From Anaerovibrio sp. JC8 (lineage in GTDB: Bacteria; Bacillota; Negativicutes; Selenomonadales; Selenomonadaceae), in the NCBI RefSeq assembly GCF_002100115.1, contig NZ_ANBM01000005.1, forward strand, positions 228,804 through 292,803: a stretch of DNA of 64,000 nucleotides, read 5' to 3'. The position numbers and the translations under genes were made by a program. Under the pieces are notes generated by a model. It searched no databases, was not told the DNA's origin, and saw only the letters and a list, made by a program, of their open reading frames with translations. Below, one piece after another: positions 43,854 through 52,465 of the stretch (position 1 is the stretch's first letter; every line of letters begins with the position of its first letter).

Positions 43854-44456
43854 TCATGCTTGGCTATTCATTTTTATTAAATTATCGATTTTCTCCATAA
43901 TTTTTTTAGAAAAATCAGCCAATGCTTCTTTATCATTGTGTTTTCCTTCAAAATACATAGGCTCCCCAAAAATAATTTGGAGACGTGGCAAAAAGCCCCC
44001 ATTTTGCAGGATTTTGTTGGTCCCGATAATAGCCGTCGGCACCACAGGAACCTTGCCCATGGCAGCCAGCAGTGCTACCCCGGCCTCCGCCTTATGGGTC
44101 TTGCCGTCCTTGCTGCGGGTTCCCTCCGGAAATACCCCCAGACACAGGCCCTGCTTCAGAATCCCCAGAGCCGTCTTGATGGCCCCCCTGTCAGCCGCTC
44201 CCCGCTTTACGGGAAAAGCGTACAGGCTGCGGATAATGGCCCCGGCTATGGCCGGCTTGAACAGCTCCTCCTTGGCCATATAGGCCACAGGCCTTGGCAT
44301 ATAGGTGCCCACCACCGGCGGGTCCCAGTTGCTCAGATGGTTGGCCGCCATAATCATGCCGCCCTCCATTGGCACATTCTCCTGCCCCTGGATTTTCGGC
44401 CGGAACAAAATGCCGAACAATATCTGAAAAATAACCTTCAATACCTTATAAAACAT
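43854..44456 (-). CDS. plsC: 1-acyl-sn-glycerol-3-phosphate acyltransferase PlsC
   Basis: Membrane-associated acyltransferase that makes phosphatidic acid from lysophosphatidic acid. NHLSNWDPPVV is the NHx4D catalytic motif, FPVKRGAADRGAIKTA follows it and FPEGTRSKDGK is the third motif, with VPVVPTAIIGT as the fourth. An N-terminal hydrophobic segment anchors the 200-residue protein. It starts 4 bases after cmk in the run rluB-flavoprotein-aroA-cmk-plsC. Confidence 0.95.
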   Translation of the reverse strand: MFYKVLKVIFQILFGILFRPKIQGQENVPMEGGMIMAANHLSNWDPPVVGTYMPRPVAYMAKEELFKPAIAGAIIRSLYAFPVKRGAADRGAIKTALGILKQGLCLGVFPEGTRSKDGKTHKAEAGVALLAAMGKVPVVPTAIIGTNKILQNGGFLPRLQIIFGEPMYFEGKHNDKEALADFSKKIMEKIDNLIKMNSQA

Positions 44457-44460
44457 CTTC

Positions 44461-45117
44461 TCACCTGCATCTGTCCAGAATAGCCTGCACTACTTCCTCA
44501 ATGCTCATATCACTGGTATCCAGCAGCTCCGCATCCTCCGCCTGCACCAATGGAGAAATTTCACGCTCGCTGTCAGCCTTGTCACGGGCCGCAATTTCCT
44601 CCTGCAGCTTCTTCAAATCCACATCGTAGCCCTTGGCCTTCATTTCCTTGTAGCGGCGATCAGCCCGCTCCTCAATGGAGGCAGTAAGGAAAATCTTGAT
44701 ATCGGCATTTGGCAGTACATTGGTGGCAATATCCCGGCCATCCATAATAACGGACCCCTTGGTGGCCATATCCCGCTGCAAATCCGTCAGCTTCTCACGG
44801 ACAGGACCCAGTGCAGCCACCTGGGAAACAATGGCAGTTACCTCAGGAGTACGGATAGCGGCAGTAACATCAGTATGGTCCACATACACCTTGGTCTTGC
44901 CATCCTTGTAATCCAGCACAATAACGATGTCCTTGACAACCTCATTGATAAGCTCATCAGTAACCGGCTTACCCTGCTGGAGAGTTTTCCATGCCACCGC
45001 CCTGTACATGGCCCCGGTATCAATATAAGTAAAGCCCAGCTCCTTGGCCGCCATCTGGGCCACAGTGCTCTTGCCTGCCCCGGCAGGGCCATCAATTGCC
45101 ACAACTAATTTTTTCAT
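44461..45117 (-). CDS. cmk: Cytidylate kinase
   Basis: Phosphorylates CMP and dCMP. VAIDGPAGAGKSTVAQMAAKELGFTYIDTGAMYRA holds the P-loop and the CMP-binding start. VIMDGRDIATNVLPNADIKIFLTASIEERADRR is the second signature. The length of 218 residues is normal. cmk is found with aroA upstream and plsC downstream, as in many Firmicutes. Confidence 0.97.
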   Translation of the reverse strand: MKKLVVAIDGPAGAGKSTVAQMAAKELGFTYIDTGAMYRAVAWKTLQQGKPVTDELINEVVKDIVIVLDYKDGKTKVYVDHTDVTAAIRTPEVTAIVSQVAALGPVREKLTDLQRDMATKGSVIMDGRDIATNVLPNADIKIFLTASIEERADRRYKEMKAKGYDVDLKKLQEEIAARDKADSEREISPLVQAEDAELLDTSDMSIEEVVQAILDRCR

Positions 45118-45135
45118 TTACCATTACCTCTTTCG

Positions 45136-46434
45136 TTATTTGGTTAATCTATCCACTTCATCATAGAAGCTTGGATAGGAAATATCTACACAATCCGGCT
45201 CCTGAATCTCCACGCCGGCTCCGGCCAGGCCCAGCACTGCCAGACACATGGCCATGCGATGGTCATTGTAGCTGAAGCACTCCGCCATCTTCGGCACAGT
45301 GCCCCCATGGATAACCAGACCATCCTCAGTACCTTCAATATTGCCTCCCAGCCTGGTGAACTGCTGGCAGATTGCCTCCAGCCGGTCTGTTTCCTTCACC
45401 CGCAGCTCCCCGGCCCCGGTGATCACCGTATCACCCTGGGCAAACATGGCCGCCACCGCAATAGCCGGAATCTCATCCACCAGCCGCGGAATAATATCCG
45501 CCCCGAAGCTGGTGCCATGCAGCTGGGCGTATTTCACCAGCATATCTGCCACCGGCTCACCGCCGCTCTTGCGCTCATTGATAATTGTAATATCAGCGCC
45601 CATATCCTGCAACACATCTATTATACCAGTTCTGGTTTCATTTATGCCCACATTTTTCAAAAGCAGCTCACTGCCCGGAATAATGGAAGCTGCCACCAGC
45701 CAGAAGGCCGCAGAGCTGATATCCCCCGGCACCACCAGCTCCTCCGGTGCCGTCATTTTCTCAGGAGCCTTGATGGTAATGCTGGTTCCTTCATATTTAA
45801 GCTCTACCCCAAAGGCCTCCAGCATCAGCTCCGTATGATTGCGGGACGGATACGGCTCCACCACCGTGGTCTCTCCCTCCGCGAAAAGACCCGCCAGCAG
45901 CATGGCCGACTTCACCTGGGCACTGGCCACCGGCATCTCATAGCGATAGCCCTTCAGCCGGCCCTCCACCGGCACAATGGTAATAGGCAGCTTGGTATTG
46001 TCCGCCCTGCCCACAATATGGGCCCCCATCCTGCTGAGAGGCTTGATAACCCGGCCCATAGGCCGTTTATGCAAAGAGCTGTCCCCCGTAAACACGGAAA
46101 CAAATTTCTGAGGGGCCAGCATCCCCATCATCAGACGAAGGGTGGTTCCGGAATTGCCCGCATCCAAAATAGTAGCCGGCTCCTGCAGGCCATGAAGGCC
46201 GTTGCCCTCCACTACAAGCTCCGTATCGCTTATTATATCCACCTTGGCCCCCAGAGCCCGCATAACTCCCACAGTAGACAGGCAGTCCGCCGAAGGAAGG
46301 AAATTGGTAATATGCACCGGCGTATCACCCAAAGCGGAAAACATCACACTTCTATGGGACACGGACTTGTCCCCCGGAATTATAACCTCGCCCCGTAACG
46401 CCTTTAAGGCCTTATTTATAACTCGATTCCCCAC
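45136..46434 (-). CDS. aroA: 3-phosphoshikimate 1-carboxyvinyltransferase (EPSP synthase)
   Basis: Sixth step of the shikimate pathway. IPGDKSVSHRSVMFSAL binds shikimate 3-phosphate; LDAGNSGTTLRLMMG is the PEP-site loop, and RVKETDRLEAIC and SYNDHRMAMCLAVLGL are C-terminal marks. The start is GTG at 46434 after GGAGG. The length of 432 residues is normal. No other aro gene is in the window. The PEP-loop reads GNSGTT, which does not by itself tell class I from class II enzymes. Confidence 0.96.
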   Translation of the reverse strand: MGNRVINKALKALRGEVIIPGDKSVSHRSVMFSALGDTPVHITNFLPSADCLSTVGVMRALGAKVDIISDTELVVEGNGLHGLQEPATILDAGNSGTTLRLMMGMLAPQKFVSVFTGDSSLHKRPMGRVIKPLSRMGAHIVGRADNTKLPITIVPVEGRLKGYRYEMPVASAQVKSAMLLAGLFAEGETTVVEPYPSRNHTELMLEAFGVELKYEGTSITIKAPEKMTAPEELVVPGDISSAAFWLVAASIIPGSELLLKNVGINETRTGIIDVLQDMGADITIINERKSGGEPVADMLVKYAQLHGTSFGADIIPRLVDEIPAIAVAAMFAQGDTVITGAGELRVKETDRLEAICQQFTRLGGNIEGTEDGLVIHGGTVPKMAECFSYNDHRMAMCLAVLGLAGAGVEIQEPDCVDISYPSFYDEVDRLTK

Positions 46435-47688
46435 TTACTTTTCCTCCTCGTCATTCCATACTGACCAATTGCCGGCCGCCGCTCCCATGGAAAAAGCCGC
46501 CTGCAGATTATAGCCGCCGGTATAGGCATCCACATCCACCACTTCCCCGGCAAAATACAGATTCTTTATCAGCTTGGATTCCATGGTCTTTGGATTTATC
46601 TCCTTTACATCCACGCCCCCGGCTGTAACAATGGCCTCCGCAATAGGCCGTGTTTTGGTCACGGTCAGGAGCAGCCCCTTCAGCACATTGACCAGACGAT
46701 GGCGCTCCTCCTTGGTAATGGAGTTCACCATTCTGTCAGGCTCAAGATAGGCCCCGTCCAGCACCGGCGGAATAAGCCGTCCCGGCAGCAAATCCTTAAG
46801 GGCATTCTTCATTTCCTTACGCTGGTATTTCTCAAAATCCCGCAGCACCCGGGCATCCAGCTGCTCAAAGGAAAGGGCCGGCTTCAAGTCCAGCATCAGC
46901 TCCACAAAGCTGCCCTCTTCCAAAAGCTGGGCCGTCTGGCGGCTCAGTGACAAAATAATGGGACCGCTGACCCCGAAATGGGTAAACAGCATCTCCCCAA
47001 ACATATCCGTAATCTTCTTTTCATCAGCATAAAGGGTCACCCGGACATTTTTCAGGGACAGGCCCTGCAAATCCTTCACCCATTCCTCCTCCAGCTCCAG
47101 CGGAACCAGGGCCGGCAATGGAGTAACCACCTTATGACCGATATGGCTGGCCATTTTATAGCCATCACCCGTGGAGCCGGTCCCCGGATAAGAGGAACCG
47201 CCGGTGGCCAAAATAACAGCTTCCGCCTCAAAGACCCGGCCATCCGCCGTCCTAACTCCCACGGCCTTGTTATTCTCCACCAGTATATCAGTTACCCGTA
47301 CATCAGTGTACAGCTTGACTCCCAATTCATGAAGCTGCAGCACCATGGCATCCACCACATCTGCGGCCTTGTCGCTCACCGGGAACACCCGGCCTCCCCG
47401 CTCCACCTTGGTGGGCACCTCTATGGCATTGAAGAAATACTGCACATCCTCATTATCATAGGCCCGGATACAGCTGTTCAAAAACTTGCCGTTTCCGGGT
47501 ATATTCTTTATCAGCTCGGGAATCTCCGCCACATTGGTAATATTGCAGCGGCCCTTGCCAGTTATGAGCATTTTCTTGCCGGCCCGCTTCATCTTCTCCA
47601 GCAGCACCACCTGGGCGCCGTTCTCCGCCGCCTTGATGGCCGCCATCATCCCCGCCGGCCCGGCTCCTACTACCACAATTTTATCCAT
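46435..47688 (-). CDS. HI0933/BaiN-family FAD-dependent oxidoreductase
   Basis: Flavoprotein with an N-terminal FAD-binding Rossmann motif (KIVVVGAGPAGMMAAIKAAENGAQVVLLE). KGRCNITN, VILATGGSSYPGTGSTGDGYKMA and the C-terminal LYFAGEVVDVDAYTGGYNLQAAFSMG are typical of the HI0933 family. The start at 47688 follows GGGGAAA. The length is about 417 residues. It lies between rluB and aroA with gaps of one or two bases, so it is certainly cotranscribed. Substrates are unknown for most members. Confidence 0.9.
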   Translation of the reverse strand: MDKIVVVGAGPAGMMAAIKAAENGAQVVLLEKMKRAGKKMLITGKGRCNITNVAEIPELIKNIPGNGKFLNSCIRAYDNEDVQYFFNAIEVPTKVERGGRVFPVSDKAADVVDAMVLQLHELGVKLYTDVRVTDILVENNKAVGVRTADGRVFEAEAVILATGGSSYPGTGSTGDGYKMASHIGHKVVTPLPALVPLELEEEWVKDLQGLSLKNVRVTLYADEKKITDMFGEMLFTHFGVSGPIILSLSRQTAQLLEEGSFVELMLDLKPALSFEQLDARVLRDFEKYQRKEMKNALKDLLPGRLIPPVLDGAYLEPDRMVNSITKEERHRLVNVLKGLLLTVTKTRPIAEAIVTAGGVDVKEINPKTMESKLIKNLYFAGEVVDVDAYTGGYNLQAAFSMGAAAGNWSVWNDEEEK

Positions 47689-47689
47689 A

Positions 47690-48421
47690 TTATTTCCCCG
47701 GCTTTCCCGCAATATGCTTCAGCTTGGCCACCTCATCAGCCGTCAGTTCACGGTATTTGCCCCGGCTGACCCCTTCAAGGGTAAGTCCTCCAAAGGCAAT
47801 GCGCTTCAGGGCGGTGACCTCGTGCCCCACTGCACTGAACATGCGTCTCACCTGACGGTTGCGGCCCTCATGGATTACCACCTTCACCTTGGACCAGTCA
47901 CCCTGCTCGTTGTATTCCACCAGCCTGGCCTCCGCCGGAGCCGTCATGCCGTCCTCCAGCCTGATACCGGTCCGCAGTTTTTGCAGCTTGTCCGGAGTCA
48001 CCATGCCCTTCACCCGGGCCAGATATGTCTTGTTCACCTCATAGCGGGGATGCAGCAGACCATTCATCAGCTCCCCGTCATTGGTCAGCAGCAGCAGGCC
48101 TTCCGTATCATAGTCCAGCCGTCCGATAGGGTAAATGTACTCATCCACATCCGCCAGCAGCTCCACCACGGTCTTGCGGCCCCGGTCATCCTTTACGGTG
48201 CTCAGATATCCCTTTGGTTTATTCAGCAAAAAATACAGCTTGGCCGATTCTGTTCCAATAGCCACGCCGTCAATGGTAATTTCATCATTTTCCTCGGCCT
48301 GGGTCCCCAGCTCGGTGACCACCTGCCCATTAAGGCATACCCTGCCTTCCTTTATCAAACGCTCCGCTTCCCGCCGGGAGGCTGCCCCTGCCCGGCTGAT
48401 GAGCTTCTGTATCCGTTCCAT
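47690..48421 (-). CDS. rluB: 23S rRNA pseudouridine synthase RluB
   Basis: RsuA/RluB/E/F family enzyme. An N-terminal S4 RNA-binding domain (RIQKLISRAGAASRREAERLIKEGRV) is followed by the catalytic domain with IGRLDYDTEGLLLLTNDGEL, where the Asp is the nucleophile, and VVIHEGRNRQVRRMFSAVGHEV. The length of 243 residues fits RluB. An AAGGAG site precedes the ATG. It is the first gene of the rluB-flavoprotein-aroA-cmk-plsC run. RluB versus RsuA is not absolutely settled. Confidence 0.92.
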   Translation of the reverse strand: MERIQKLISRAGAASRREAERLIKEGRVCLNGQVVTELGTQAEENDEITIDGVAIGTESAKLYFLLNKPKGYLSTVKDDRGRKTVVELLADVDEYIYPIGRLDYDTEGLLLLTNDGELMNGLLHPRYEVNKTYLARVKGMVTPDKLQKLRTGIRLEDGMTAPAEARLVEYNEQGDWSKVKVVIHEGRNRQVRRMFSAVGHEVTALKRIAFGGLTLEGVSRGKYRELTADEVAKLKHIAGKPGK

Positions 48422-48494
48422 CTATAGACACTCCTTCTTAAATGATTAAAACATAAAGGCCAAATACTGTCTAGTTTTTATTGAAGAAGGACAA

Positions 48495-48526
48495 AAAAAG
48501 ACGGGGACAGCTGTCTCCGTCTTTTT
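48495..48526. terminator. Bidirectional terminator after the first autotransporter
   Basis: AAAAAGACGGGGACAG and CTGTCTCCGTCTTTTT form a near-perfect inverted repeat with T runs on both strands, just past the autotransporter stop. Confidence 0.85.
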
Positions 48527-48534
48527 CATTCATT

Positions 48535-51500
48535 TTAGAAGCTGTAATTCATTCCAACATTCCATACCCAGTTTCCTTGGGCAGCCTTGCTGCCGATTCC
48601 CAGTCGGCCAACTTCAATATGCCATTCCACCGGACCGTCCTGACGCCTGAAGCCCAGGGCCAGATCCAGCCAGGTGTCCTTGAAGTCATTTTCAAGGGAA
48701 TTGGACATTCCCCTGGTCATGGTGGCCCGCACACCTCCGGCAAAATCGTGCATAAGGTCGGCCCTTGCATAGAAGGTGCTGCCATGGCCAAACTCCCGGC
48801 CCACATTGATGCCAAGGTTTCCAATGAAGGAATTGCTGGCATCCACCGAAACATCGGAGCCGTCACTTAGGCTGTAGTTATAGTCATTTACATGGGCCCA
48901 CTGGAATCCCACATGTGGCTCCATGTACCAACCGTCCGGCTTTTCCATGCGCTGACCATAAGTAAAGCTGATGGCCTGTCCGTAGGTGCTGTTGTCCCCC
49001 TTGGAGAGCACCGCCTGTCCAGGGTCCTGCAAATCAAGGTGGGAAGCAAGTCGTCCGGCCCGAAGGGTTATTTCGGAGTACCTTCCCCCATTGCCCTGCC
49101 ACAGGCCGTAGGCGGTGAGAATATCATCGTGTGAATCCCCGCTGCCGCATGAATAGCCCTCGCTGCCGTATTTCAGGCCATAGGAAGCCCCCACCGTCCA
49201 GTTGGCATTGACCCTGCGATCAAAGCCAATATCCATGCGGCTGTAGGTGGCAGATACATCATAACCAAGATTATCCAATGAGTTCTTGCCTCTGGTAAAG
49301 TTCACCCAGAAATCGTTGCCCAAATCCGGGTGCCTTCTAAGCTGAGCCATACGTTTTATTACAGGAGCACCGGCCTGCCGCCAGTATGCCGCCTTGGAGG
49401 AGGCATTGCCCAGTGCAGCATACATCTGATTACTTGCTTTATAAAACTGTACACTGGTTATCTTCCAGGTAACGCCGGCATCAGTGGAGGTAACCGTCGG
49501 CAGATAGATATAGCCACCGATGGTGCTGGAGGCCCCGGTGAAGGTGGCCTTATTGGCCGCTCCCACCGTAGCCACCGTGGTATCGGTGTCTGTTACCTCG
49601 GCTCCCGCTGCCAAAGTCGGGTCATAGTTGATTCTTACAGTATTGGCACGGGTGCCATTTACCACCGTGTCCATCTTAATAACATCACTGGTGTTGTTGG
49701 CCAAATCCGTGTTTACATAGAAGTTGGCGTAGCCATCCATATTGGTCAGTACCAGAGTCTTGCCCGGTGCCGAGTAGCCGTTAGCATCCCCCAGACCAAG
49801 CCGTACGGTGTCACCCCGGGCATAAGCATCAGTAACAGTAAAGCTAGTCCCGGCCGGAGTAGTTAGATCACCGAAGCTGGCCTCGGCCAGGCCAATATCC
49901 AGCAGCTCCAGCTTGCCACCGGTAGCGGCATCTATCTGAGCTTTACCGTAGTCCTCCACCACCATAGTACCACCATTCAAGATAATATGCGCCGTGGTTC
50001 GACCTGAATGAACGATGGTTTTCCCGCCATCAGTCAAGGTCAGGCTGGCCCCTTCACCAACTACAGTATCAGCTGTTACACCGCCAGCAACAACCTCCTG
50101 TTTGCCGCCGGACATAAGAATAGCGCCATTAGCGGTACCGCCGGAGGCTATGCTTTGCACACCACCGCTATTGATGGTAGTACCGCTAGCCGTGCCACCG
50201 GAAGCCACGTCCTGTATACCACCGGAATTAACCGTTGTAAGGACAGCACTGCCATAAACCTTTTGGACAGCCCCCTTGATCAGGGTTCCACCGGAGGCAA
50301 TTCCCCCGGCTTCCACGGTCTGGACGCCGGCCAAGGCACCGCCCTCCATGGCAATCTGAGTACCACCGGCTTTTATTGTGGTATTAAGGGAAGTTCCGCC
50401 ACTGCTGACAATCTGGGTGCCACGACTCAAGTTCTCAACCGTGGCCGTACCGCCGCAGTAAACCCTCGTTGAACCGCCACTCTCGATGACGTGCAGATGG
50501 TAGCCGTCTGCAATAACCTGCGTGCCGCCGCTCATGGTCTCGATCGTGGCCGTGCCGCCCGAAACGCGCTGCTCGCCGCTGACGAGGGTCTTGATCGTGC
50601 CCGAGGCCAGACCTTCGACAGACTGCATGCCGCCGTTCATGACCTCGATTGTGCCGTGGCCCCCTGCGTATTCACCGTTCTCGCTTCTTTTAACGATCTG
50701 CGTGCCGCCGTTCATGGTCCTGATCGTGGCCTCAGCGTAGTTACCGACCATTTGCACGCCGTTTTTCATGGTCCCGATGCTGCCCGTGCCGCGGCTGACA
50801 TCCTGCGTGCCGCCGTTCATGACCTCGATCGTGCCCTCGCCCGGAGACCAGGGGTCGTATAGAATTACCTGCTTGCCGCCGTTCATGGTTTTGACCGTGC
50901 CACTGCCCATTGAATCAATAGACTGCACGCCGCCGTTCATGGTCGAGATCGTACCGCCGGCGTTGGCGCTGACTATCTGCAGGCCGCCGCTCATGGTCAG
51001 GATCGTGCCCGTGCCGGCCGAGCCTCTAGAATCAATATCAACTATTTGCTTGCCGCCGCTGCTTATGGCCAAGACTATGCCCGTGCCGCCGCTGATATTC
51101 TGATTGCCGGAGATGAGGGCCGAGACTGTGCCCGTGGCGCCCTCATAAATTGTCTGATAGCCGTTGTTAGTGATCGCGCTGACCGTGCCCGCCTCGCCCA
51201 TGACGCCGCTCGAAAGGATCTGGCCGCCGCTGTCGAGGAGGGTGCCCGTGACTATGGCGCCACTCTGGACGATCTGCGTTCCGCCGGAACCGACGGTTAT
51301 GTCGTAGGCCGTGCCGCCCGCCTCGATTTCCTGCACCCCAATGATATTAGTTGTTGTGCCCCCCTCGTCGTGTCTTTCATAAAGTAGCAGGGTTCCGCCG
51401 GAGGTGTAGCCGCCGCTGTCAATATTATGCTGGCCTGTAAGGGTTCCGCCGCTGGTGGCAAGCAGTTTGCCGCCGGAGGTGATGCTGGTATGCTGTGATA

Positions 51501-52299
51501 TGCCGCCGCTGCTTACGATTTGCCTGCCACCGTTAGAGAGAGTCACATTGTTGGTTGTGCCGCCTTGATAGACATACTGTATAGCAGAGCCTCCGGTGAC
51601 AAGGACGTTCCCCACCAAGCCCTTGATGTGTTGCGTCCCTACCAACGTGCCGCCTATTGTGCCGTCCGCGCCGCCGGAGTTGCAGCCGCCAGCCTCAATC
51701 CTATGCGTGCCGGAAAGGATACTGCCTGGCAGGGACTCCAGCAGGCCGCCGGCGCTGACGGTGGTATTCAATGACGTGCCGCCCAATTCGACGTACTGTG
51801 TGCCGCCTTGCATGATCGTCGTGTCCTTGGCCATGCCGCTGTTGTGTACAATCTGCAAGCAGTTATTGCTCGTTACCGAGCCGACGCCGCCTGCGAAAAT
51901 TTCCTGACGGGCATTATGGCCACTTGCCCAGGTCAGACTCGAGATAATGCCAATGCCACCATTGTAGACCCACTGCGTGCCGCCGCTGCTCACGATTCCG
52001 ACCGTGCCAATACCGCCGCTATTGACATTCATCTTGTCACCGGCGGTCAACATTGCGACTGACACGGAGGTCGTGGAGCCGTCCGGCACATTATAATCTG
52101 TCGCCTCAGCCGTGGAATAGAGCTGGGCCGCAAAGGCATCCGTCAGCCCCTGGACCTGTCCCCCCGGAGCCTTCATATCCCGGGCCACATTCACATAGGG
52201 CAACGCCACCGGTGCAGTGGTGTTCAGGGCGTTCACCAAGGACATGGCCACCGCCAGCTTCTTCTGAAGATTCCAATTTTTCTTCGAATGACCTTCCAT
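48535..52299 (-). CDS. AIDA-like autotransporter adhesin (type Va), mosaic passenger
   Basis: Secreted surface protein of about 1254 residues. The start at 52299 (MEGHSKKNWNLQKK) is 9 bases after AAAGG and aligns with the neighbouring autotransporter. A signal region (KLAVAMSLVNALNTTAPVAL) is followed by a long passenger of ~20-residue strand-loop repeats of the form SGGTQ.V.SGGTA, then a linker and a C-terminal beta-barrel (last ~270 residues) ending in WNVGMNYSF. About residues 400-600 use a different repeat with MNGG loops and a more G+C-rich codon choice (about 50480-51960). It probably receives heptose from the two upstream-encoded transferases. It has its own promoter after a terminator. 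Confidence 0.9.
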   Translation of the reverse strand: MEGHSKKNWNLQKKLAVAMSLVNALNTTAPVALPYVNVARDMKAPGGQVQGLTDAFAAQLYSTAEATDYNVPDGSTTSVSVAMLTAGDKMNVNSGGIGTVGIVSSGGTQWVYNGGIGIISSLTWASGHNARQEIFAGGVGSVTSNNCLQIVHNSGMAKDTTIMQGGTQYVELGGTSLNTTVSAGGLLESLPGSILSGTHRIEAGGCNSGGADGTIGGTLVGTQHIKGLVGNVLVTGGSAIQYVYQGGTTNNVTLSNGGRQIVSSGGISQHTSITSGGKLLATSGGTLTGQHNIDSGGYTSGGTLLLYERHDEGGTTTNIIGVQEIEAGGTAYDITVGSGGTQIVQSGAIVTGTLLDSGGQILSSGVMGEAGTVSAITNNGYQTIYEGATGTVSALISGNQNISGGTGIVLAISSGGKQIVDIDSRGSAGTGTILTMSGGLQIVSANAGGTISTMNGGVQSIDSMGSGTVKTMNGGKQVILYDPWSPGEGTIEVMNGGTQDVSRGTGSIGTMKNGVQMVGNYAEATIRTMNGGTQIVKRSENGEYAGGHGTIEVMNGGMQSVEGLASGTIKTLVSGEQRVSGGTATIETMSGGTQVIADGYHLHVIESGGSTRVYCGGTATVENLSRGTQIVSSGGTSLNTTIKAGGTQIAMEGGALAGVQTVEAGGIASGGTLIKGAVQKVYGSAVLTTVNSGGIQDVASGGTASGTTINSGGVQSIASGGTANGAILMSGGKQEVVAGGVTADTVVGEGASLTLTDGGKTIVHSGRTTAHIILNGGTMVVEDYGKAQIDAATGGKLELLDIGLAEASFGDLTTPAGTSFTVTDAYARGDTVRLGLGDANGYSAPGKTLVLTNMDGYANFYVNTDLANNTSDVIKMDTVVNGTRANTVRINYDPTLAAGAEVTDTDTTVATVGAANKATFTGASSTIGGYIYLPTVTSTDAGVTWKITSVQFYKASNQMYAALGNASSKAAYWRQAGAPVIKRMAQLRRHPDLGNDFWVNFTRGKNSLDNLGYDVSATYSRMDIGFDRRVNANWTVGASYGLKYGSEGYSCGSGDSHDDILTAYGLWQGNGGRYSEITLRAGRLASHLDLQDPGQAVLSKGDNSTYGQAISFTYGQRMEKPDGWYMEPHVGFQWAHVNDYNYSLSDGSDVSVDASNSFIGNLGINVGREFGHGSTFYARADLMHDFAGGVRATMTRGMSNSLENDFKDTWLDLALGFRRQDGPVEWHIEVGRLGIGSKAAQGNWVWNVGMNYSF

Positions 52300-52382
52300 A
52301 GGTTTCATACCTTTCCCCAAAATTTTTATGATAATGTCAAACTATTCCAAAAATTTCCATATACACAGTTAAAGTTATCTCA

Positions 52383-52421
52383 CAATTCTTGTGAAGTCAA
52401 TACCAAATCAAAAAGTGATGG
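52383..52421 (-). promoter_or_regulatory. Promoter region of the first autotransporter with shared CCATCAC motif
   Basis: On the minus strand CCATCACTTTTTGATTT (52405-52421) is followed by 4 bases, a -35-like TTGACT, 17 bases and TAACTT. The same 17-base motif at the same relative place occurs before the heptosyltransferase operon. Confidence 0.55.
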
Positions 52422-52430
52422 AAAAAACAA

Positions 52431-52460
52431 AAAAGTGCAGTTCATCTGAACTGCACTTTT
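52431..52460. terminator. Bidirectional terminator after the second autotransporter
   Basis: AAAAGTGCAGTTC pairs perfectly with GAACTGCACTTTT around ATCT, with T runs on both strands. Confidence 0.88.
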
Positions 52461-52465
52461 TTATA

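Noticed and set aside
49900..52060. Tandem repeats in autotransporter genes as a CRISPR-like or satellite array
   Set aside because: Repeats are degenerate, in phase with the reading frame and encode SGG/MNGG strand-loop units.
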